IMG/VR virus record: IMGVR_UViG_3300044225_004257
Span: 1 to 20,913 of that record
Reading direction: 5' to 3' (one strand)
Source: a virus
DNA: 20,913 nucleotides
Both the position numbers and the translations under genes were made by a program. The notes under the pieces are model-generated. The model made no database searches, was not told where the DNA came from, and saw nothing but the letters and a program-made list of their open reading frames with translations. The stretch's first letter is position 1. Every line of letters starts with the position of its first letter. Of this stretch, positions 17,877 through 20,913 are shown one piece after another.

Positions 17877-18085
17877 TGTTTGCTGAAAGCGTACTGAAAT
17901 GGAAAATACTTCCGCGATTTATGATGTTTGTAATGACCATCATGTACATTCGCGTCATCGAGTGGTTCATAGACGTCCATGACTCTGGCCTTGTGACTGT
18001 CGAAGCCACCGCCCTAACCGCCACTGTTACTGGTGCCATGACTGGTGCTTTTGGCCTGTGGCTCGGATCGGAGAACAAGTCATGA
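17876..18085 (+). CDS. Small two-TM membrane protein of the lysis cassette
   Basis: This 69-residue protein has two predicted membrane segments, about 11-31 (ILPRFMMFVMTIMYIRVIEW) and about 43-64 (EATALTATVTGAMTGAFGLW), joined by a short loop with Asp and His. The start overlaps the giant gene's stop as TAATG, and a strong GGAGGAGGG lies about 11 bases upstream inside the end of that gene. Proteins of this shape are common just before the holin in marine podoviruses, where no function has been shown as far as I know. It could be a second holin, an antiholin or a pinholin-like partner. Its own stop overlaps the next start as ATGA, so the two are probably translationally coupled. Confidence 0.75.
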   Translation: MFAESVLKWKILPRFMMFVMTIMYIRVIEWFIDVHDSGLVTVEATALTATVTGAMTGAFGLWLGSENKS

Positions 18086-18462
18086 TTCAAGCACTACTTG
18101 CCCCAATCGCTGGTCTGGCTACTAGCTGGATCGAAGCGAAGACAACAAAGCAAACTGCTGAAGCTAAACTGAAGCTGACCGAAGCTGAAGCGAAGGCAAA
18201 AATTATGCTCTCAGAGAAGACGTCTGTCGCAGACTGGGAGCGCATCATGGCACAGGGTACACAGAACTCACTCAAAGACGAGTTTGTCACCGTGATCGTA
18301 ATGATCCCGGTCGTCTTGTGTTTCATACCCGGCATGGAAGAGACCGTTAAGAATGGCTTCGATCGTCTTGCGGAGTTGCCAGAGTGGTACACATGGCTCG
18401 TTTTCACAATCTGCACGGCAGCCGTTGGCATCCGTGGAGGCAAGCACTTCTTCAAGCGATAG
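18082..18462 (+). CDS. Holin, three-TM gene-transfer-agent type
   Basis: The protein of 126 residues has a weak hydrophobic N-terminal segment (1-17), a charged amphipathic helix rich in Lys, Ala and Glu (20-46), then ADWERIMAQGTQNSLKDEF. Two clear membrane segments follow at about 67-85 (VTVIVMIPVVLCFIPG) and 103-118 (YTWLVFTICTAAVGIRGG), with a basic C-terminus. This matches the Holin_3TMs/GTA holin family, whose members open the inner membrane so that endolysin can reach the cell wall. I chose the ATG at 18082, overlapping the previous stop as ATGA and preceded by GGAGA, over an in-frame GTG at 18058 inside the upstream gene. The family is well represented in alphaproteobacterial phages and gene transfer agents, which bears weakly on the host. 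Confidence 0.8.
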   Translation: MIQALLAPIAGLATSWIEAKTTKQTAEAKLKLTEAEAKAKIMLSEKTSVADWERIMAQGTQNSLKDEFVTVIVMIPVVLCFIPGMEETVKNGFDRLAELPEWYTWLVFTICTAAVGIRGGKHFFKR

Positions 18463-18470
18463 GATAGATT

Positions 18471-18923
18471 ATGGAGTTCAAACTTTCCCAACGGTCATTG
18501 TCACGTCTTGAGGGGCTAGAGCCTGAATTAATTGGTGTCGTGAACCGTGCTATTGAATTAACAAATGTGGATTTTGGTGTGACATGCGGAATAAGATCAA
18601 AGGCGGAGCAAGAAAAGCTGGTTGCATCTGGTGCATCCCAGACGATGAGGTCGAAGCATTTAGAGGGCAGAGCGGTGGACGTCGTGGCATACATTGGGCC
18701 GAGGATCACATGGGAACTCAACGTGTACGACAACATTGCAGATGCGTTCAAAAAGGCCGCAGACGAACTCGACGTTCCTCTTCGTTGGGGCGCGGCGTGG
18801 AACGTGTATGATCTGCGCGGGTGGGACAATACAATGGAAGAAGCGATGATGCACTATATTGACGCGCGAAGGTCAGAAGGTCGGCGTCCTTTCATTGACG
18901 CACCGCACTTTGAACTGACATGA
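18471..18923 (+). CDS. Endolysin, M15/VanY-type peptidoglycan peptidase
   Basis: This 150-residue, single-domain protein has the M15 zinc-peptidase signature. SKHLEGRAVDVVAY gives H63 and D70, and the C-terminal FIDAPHFEL gives H146, which together bind zinc; D143 or E148 is a likely catalytic residue. The earlier strand GVTCGIRSKAEQEKLVASG with R42 is the usual substrate-binding region. RWGAAWNVYDLRGWDN resembles the W-G-G-W turn of phage L-alanyl-D-glutamate peptidases such as the T5 endolysin. No signal peptide or cell-wall-binding domain is present, so it should be released through the neighbouring holin. AGGA lies 6 bases before the ATG, overlapping the holin stop. The exact bond cut cannot be settled from motifs. 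Confidence 0.88.
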   Translation: MEFKLSQRSLSRLEGLEPELIGVVNRAIELTNVDFGVTCGIRSKAEQEKLVASGASQTMRSKHLEGRAVDVVAYIGPRITWELNVYDNIADAFKKAADELDVPLRWGAAWNVYDLRGWDNTMEEAMMHYIDARRSEGRRPFIDAPHFELT

Positions 18924-19151
18924 ATGGTTCACGTCTTTCTGTTACTTGTTTTTGTTGGAAGCGGCGAAGCTCAGAAACTCGTCAGTGGTGATATGTATTT
19001 TTGGGACGTGAATAAGTGTAATTATTTCGCGTCTAAATTGGTTAAAAGATACGGAAACTATAAATATAAATACCGTTTGGACAAGCAACACAAATCAACA
19101 GCTTACTGTGTTCCTAAGTACATTGAACAGAACTCAGTCCGCATCTACTAA
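18924..19151 (+). CDS. Small exported protein with signal peptide and two cysteines
   Basis: The first ~17 residues, MVHVFLLLVFVGSGEAQ, form a hydrophobic core ending in a likely signal peptidase I site near GEA. The mature part (~58 residues) is basic and aromatic with repeated Tyr and Lys (YGNYKYKYRLDKQHK) and contains just two cysteines, C32 and C62, that could form a periplasmic disulphide. There is no lipobox, so it does not look like an outer spanin. The ATG directly follows the endolysin TGA as TGAATG and has no Shine-Dalgarno, which suggests coupled translation. Similar short exported proteins with an MYF-D-N-C-YFA core seem common in marine phages; their role is unknown. Envelope disruption or superinfection exclusion are possible. 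Its 3' end overlaps the convergent gene by 18 bases. Confidence 0.7.
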   Translation: MVHVFLLLVFVGSGEAQKLVSGDMYFWDVNKCNYFASKLVKRYGNYKYKYRLDKQHKSTAYCVPKYIEQNSVRIY

Positions 19152-19409
19152 CTCGCTTGCCAAAGCCGCATATCCACAAATGTCCTGCCATGTGTCTTGG
19201 TGATGGGGCGTGTGTGATACGCGTGATAGTTTCATGGCTATGAGGCACTGATAAACCTCCTCTACAGAAACAAGACGACCTAAAATTACTGACCAATGTG
19301 CTGCAATGCGAAGATGGTTGTCATAGGCATCGCCATAATCAGTAGCCCTATCGCCGTTGATTTTCTTTTTTGCTTCATCTAACGTAATGTTTCTCTTTAC
19401 TTCGCCCAC
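19134..19409 (-). CDS. DUF6378-like phage protein
   Basis: The protein is 91 residues and contains the core DRATDYGDAYDNHLRIAAHW followed by SVILGRLVSVEEVYQCLIAMKLSR and a DTWQDICGYAALASEL end. This is the pattern of DUF6378, a small helical phage family, often encoded near replication or nucleotide genes, with no established activity known to me. The conserved Asp, His and Tyr residues in RATDYGD and HHQDTWQDICGY recall helical nucleotide-pyrophosphohydrolase-like folds, but that is only an impression. The start is GTG at 19409, with AAGGA about 10 bases upstream; it overlaps the preceding coiled-coil gene by 13 bases, so coupling is likely. It is the last minus-strand gene and meets the late module tail to tail. 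Confidence 0.7.
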   Translation of the reverse strand: MGEVKRNITLDEAKKKINGDRATDYGDAYDNHLRIAAHWSVILGRLVSVEEVYQCLIAMKLSRVSHTPHHQDTWQDICGYAALASELVDAD

Positions 19410-19678
19410 TGCACCGTCATCCTTATTGTATCAAGTTCTGTTTCAATAATTCGTCTTTTCTTATGAAGCACGCGAATTTCACATTTAAGATAGCGTTTTT
19501 TATCTCTAGCTTTGGCTAACATATCCTTTTTGTTTTTGTGTTGCTCAAACTTTATTCGAGAGATCGCGTCGTCTATGGATGTAACTTCGTCTTGCTTCTC
19601 TTCAATCTCGAACAGAAGCTCGGCTCGATTGTTACCAAGCTCAGTGTAACGCACCATTATTTTGCCAAAGTCGGTCAT
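19397..19678 (-). CDS. Short coiled-coil protein, function unknown
   Basis: I do not recognise this 93-residue protein. It is almost entirely helical and strongly charged. Heptad-like runs span most of its length, from RYTELGNNRAELLFEIEEKQ through KKRYLKCEIRVLHKKRR to ETELDTIRMTVQW. It has a single cysteine, no membrane segment and a net basic C-terminal half. Its ATG overlaps the stop of the nuclease gene as ATGA (19675-19678), and its end overlaps the next gene by 13 bases, so the three genes are probably translated in a coupled series. It could be a partner or regulator of the nuclease; this rests only on the coupling. Confidence 0.6.
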   Translation of the reverse strand: MTDFGKIMVRYTELGNNRAELLFEIEEKQDEVTSIDDAISRIKFEQHKNKKDMLAKARDKKRYLKCEIRVLHKKRRIIETELDTIRMTVQWAK

Positions 19679-20490
19679 GTTTTTTTCTCAAATGGCTCGT
19701 ACTTTTGGTATTGGTCACAAACTGAGACCGCCTCTTCATCATGTTTTGAGCAATGCCAAGTACCCTGCTTGTTAGCAAAAGCATGCTGACAGGTTGAGCA
19801 AGTCTTCGGAGTTTCTACCCCCTCCCAACAGACGCCGCGCTTGAAACATCCACGGCACCGCCAGTCTGTTTCGTCCACACTGATCTTGGCGGCCTGATTC
19901 GCCAAGACGCGCTCAATCCTTTGTCGTATGTAGTTCCACTCAAGCTCGTCGAACTCTACAATCTCTGCGTGGTACTCGCTGTTGTTCTTGCAGACTGCAA
20001 TGAAAAATGACGACGGTATCTTAGACATGCCCATCATCATCTGCATCTGCGCGTAGTATCTGGAGTGGGAAATCTTGACGCCGTCTTTCTGGAACTTCTT
20101 GAAGCTCGCCTCGTTCATGGACTTGATCTCCAAGACGCGAAGAACTTCGTCATTAAGCTGGATGTGTCCGTCCATGTGACAGACGATATGGCCACCTAGT
20201 TCTGAATAAGTATGTTGCCTCCCGGTAAGCCCATCCTTTTCCCAGACGCGGACGTCTGCTTTCAGCTTTAGGTCTCGGACGACCTCCTCTTCGAGGATGT
20301 GGCCCAAGCGGAATATGCGCTTGAGGCGGGGGTCTGGGTCAGTATTCGGAAAACCTCGTAAGCTGTAGGCAAGCTCTGCATCACATGCAGTGCCAATGCC
20401 AGATGCGCCGATGTAATCTCGCGCCCTCTCTCGACTCTCTCTGGCATAACCTTCATCAATGGCCTTTACGGTATCTTGAGCTACTGACAT
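19675..20490 (-). CDS. Cas4/RecB-like PD-(D/E)XK nuclease with 4Fe-4S-type and extra zinc-like cysteine clusters
   Basis: The 271-residue protein carries the RecB/Cas4 nuclease order: RLGHILEEE (H64, E67), HMDGHI (D107), VLEIKS (E121, K123) and SRYYAQMQMMMG (Y146, Q148, Q150). C36 in GIGTACDAELAY plus C212-x2-C215-x5-C221 match the four-cysteine iron-sulphur pattern of Cas4 and AddB. A further set, C231-x2-C234 with C247, H250 and C258, looks like a zinc ribbon. Expected activity is metal-dependent DNA exonuclease in phage recombination, host-DNA breakdown or end processing. I chose the ATG at 20490, with AGGA 6 bases upstream; the frame could run back to 20559, but that extension crosses the hairpin and is Arg/Ser/Pro-rich. 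It follows an SSB-like gene, a common pairing. No cas1 or cas2 is present, so a CRISPR role is unlikely. Confidence 0.85.
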   Translation of the reverse strand: MSVAQDTVKAIDEGYARESRERARDYIGASGIGTACDAELAYSLRGFPNTDPDPRLKRIFRLGHILEEEVVRDLKLKADVRVWEKDGLTGRQHTYSELGGHIVCHMDGHIQLNDEVLRVLEIKSMNEASFKKFQKDGVKISHSRYYAQMQMMMGMSKIPSSFFIAVCKNNSEYHAEIVEFDELEWNYIRQRIERVLANQAAKISVDETDWRCRGCFKRGVCWEGVETPKTCSTCQHAFANKQGTWHCSKHDEEAVSVCDQYQKYEPFEKKT

Positions 20491-20510
20491 TTGTTTTCCT
20501 TTTGATTTTG

Positions 20511-20542
20511 GTCGGCGAGGTGGGGAGGAACACCTCGCCGAC
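20511..20542 (-). other. Perfect 12-bp hairpin between SSB-like and nuclease genes
   Basis: Bases 20511-20522 are exactly complementary to 20531-20542 around an 8-base loop. The stem is GC-rich. In the minus-strand RNA the loop reads UUCCUCCC. No T-run follows on either strand, so it is not a typical intrinsic terminator. It ends about 10 bases before the nuclease Shine-Dalgarno. It may be an RNA processing site, a barrier protecting mRNA ends or a translation control element. Loop bases UUCCU could pair with AGGAA of the nuclease ribosome site, which is speculative. Confidence 0.7.
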
Positions 20543-20559
20543 CTGCGGCCGGGACTCAC

Positions 20560-20913
20560 CTAAAAGGGAATATCATCGTCCATACACATGTCTTTTTTGG
20601 GAGATGATTTGGCTTCAGAAGACAAATCATTTAAAGGCATGAAAGATTTTATTTCAGTAGTTTGCACCTCACGCCCCTCGTTATTTTTCCATGGTTTACC
20701 TAAGCCAACGCGGATTCTACACTCAAGATTTTTGAGTGTGGAAATATCTCTAGGATTGTCGGGCGAGGGGTGTCCAGACGAAACCAAGAAGGTTTTCAAC
20801 TGACGAAGAGCAATCTCCTGCGCTCGTGAGCTAGTGTGTCTGATATTTAGGATTTGTCGAATATCACCAGAGCCTTCAGTGTCCGCAAGCTCAATGACTA
20901 GCTTCTTGTTCTC
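20560..20913 (-). CDS. DUF669/single-stranded DNA-binding-like protein, C-terminal part (partial)
   Basis: The frame is open to the right edge, so the gene begins outside the window; about 117 residues are visible. A TTG at 20799 is an internal Leu codon and not a start. The visible part begins ENKKLVIELADTEGSGD, then a helix RAQEIALRQLKTFLVSSG, a strand LKNLECRIRVGLGKP and EIKSFMPLND. This is the arrangement of DUF669, a phage family often placed where an SSB would be. It ends in a flexible Ser/Lys linker and the acidic tail MDDDIPF, the hallmark of bacterial and phage SSBs that recruits partner proteins. It lies upstream of the nuclease gene on the same strand, which fits a replication/recombination operon. 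The DUF669 call is by eye; the SSB-like tail is plain. Confidence 0.7.
   Translation of the reverse strand, partial: ENKKLVIELADTEGSGDIRQILNIRHTSSRAQEIALRQLKTFLVSSGHPSPDNPRDISTLKNLECRIRVGLGKPWKNNEGREVQTTEIKSFMPLNDLSSEAKSSPKKDMCMDDDIPF

Noticed and set aside
18058-18084. Upstream GTG start for the holin
   Set aside because: It would add eight polar residues inside the previous gene. The ATG at 18082 overlaps the previous stop in the usual coupled form.
19675-20490. CRISPR adaptation locus, from the Cas4-like nuclease
   Set aside because: There is no cas1, cas2 or repeat array nearby. Cas4-like nucleases are common in phage replication arms.
20491-20559. N-terminal extension of the nuclease to 20559
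   Set aside because: The extra 23 residues (MSPGRRSARCSSPP...) are encoded by the hairpin and have no ribosome site, whereas AGGA stands 6 bases before the ATG at 20490.
20560-20799. Stand-alone 79-residue gene starting at TTG 20799
   Set aside because: The frame continues without a stop to the right edge with coherent sequence, so this is the end of a longer gene.

Overview
The window is a stretch of a tailed bacteriophage genome. It is most likely a marine podovirus with a T7-like virion-ejection module, probably infecting a Gram-negative host. A holin resembling the three-TM gene-transfer-agent type and the style of the small lysis genes suggest an alphaproteobacterial host; that part is inference. 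Coding density is almost total: no gap exceeds about 70 bases, and many neighbours overlap or nearly touch. I saw no tRNA, rRNA, IS element or CRISPR array.

The plus-strand late module runs from base 1 to 19151. It begins with the 3' end of a tail nozzle/tail tubular protein B-like gene, followed by a tail fibre with a duplicated beta-rich module and a small GNAT-fold protein in the position of T7 gp13. Three long, mostly helical genes follow (620, 514 and 706 aa), then one giant gene of 3259 aa. By order and composition these are the internal virion/ejection proteins, the counterparts of T7 gp13-gp16 but far larger. The giant protein is a polyvalent protein. It carries a zincin metallopeptidase motif (HEVAH near residue 1250) and an ADP-ribosyltransferase-like domain (residues about 2060-2355) between a glycine-rich hydrophobic N-terminal part and a hydrophobic C-terminal part. 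It is therefore a candidate effector delivered into the host with the DNA. Its ribosome binding site is buried in the 3' arm of a long hairpin, which suggests translational control.

The lysis cassette (17876-19151) follows with overlapping starts: a two-TM small protein, a three-TM holin, an M15-type L-alanyl-D-glutamate/D-Ala-D-Ala peptidase endolysin, and a small exported protein with two cysteines.

The minus-strand module (19134-20913) converges on the late module with an 18-base 3' overlap. In its own reading direction it enters from the right edge with the C-terminal part of a DUF669/SSB-like protein ending in an acidic DDDIPF tail. Next come a Cas4/RecB-like PD-(D/E)XK nuclease with an apparent 4Fe-4S cysteine set plus an extra C-terminal zinc-ribbon-like cluster, a short coiled-coil protein and a DUF6378-like protein. 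This is the end of the DNA replication/recombination arm. A perfect 12-bp hairpin sits between the SSB-like and nuclease genes.

The best candidates for new biology are the giant ejected enzyme, its SD-occluding hairpin, and the nuclease with two metal-binding cysteine clusters. All family calls are by eye from motifs and gene order.
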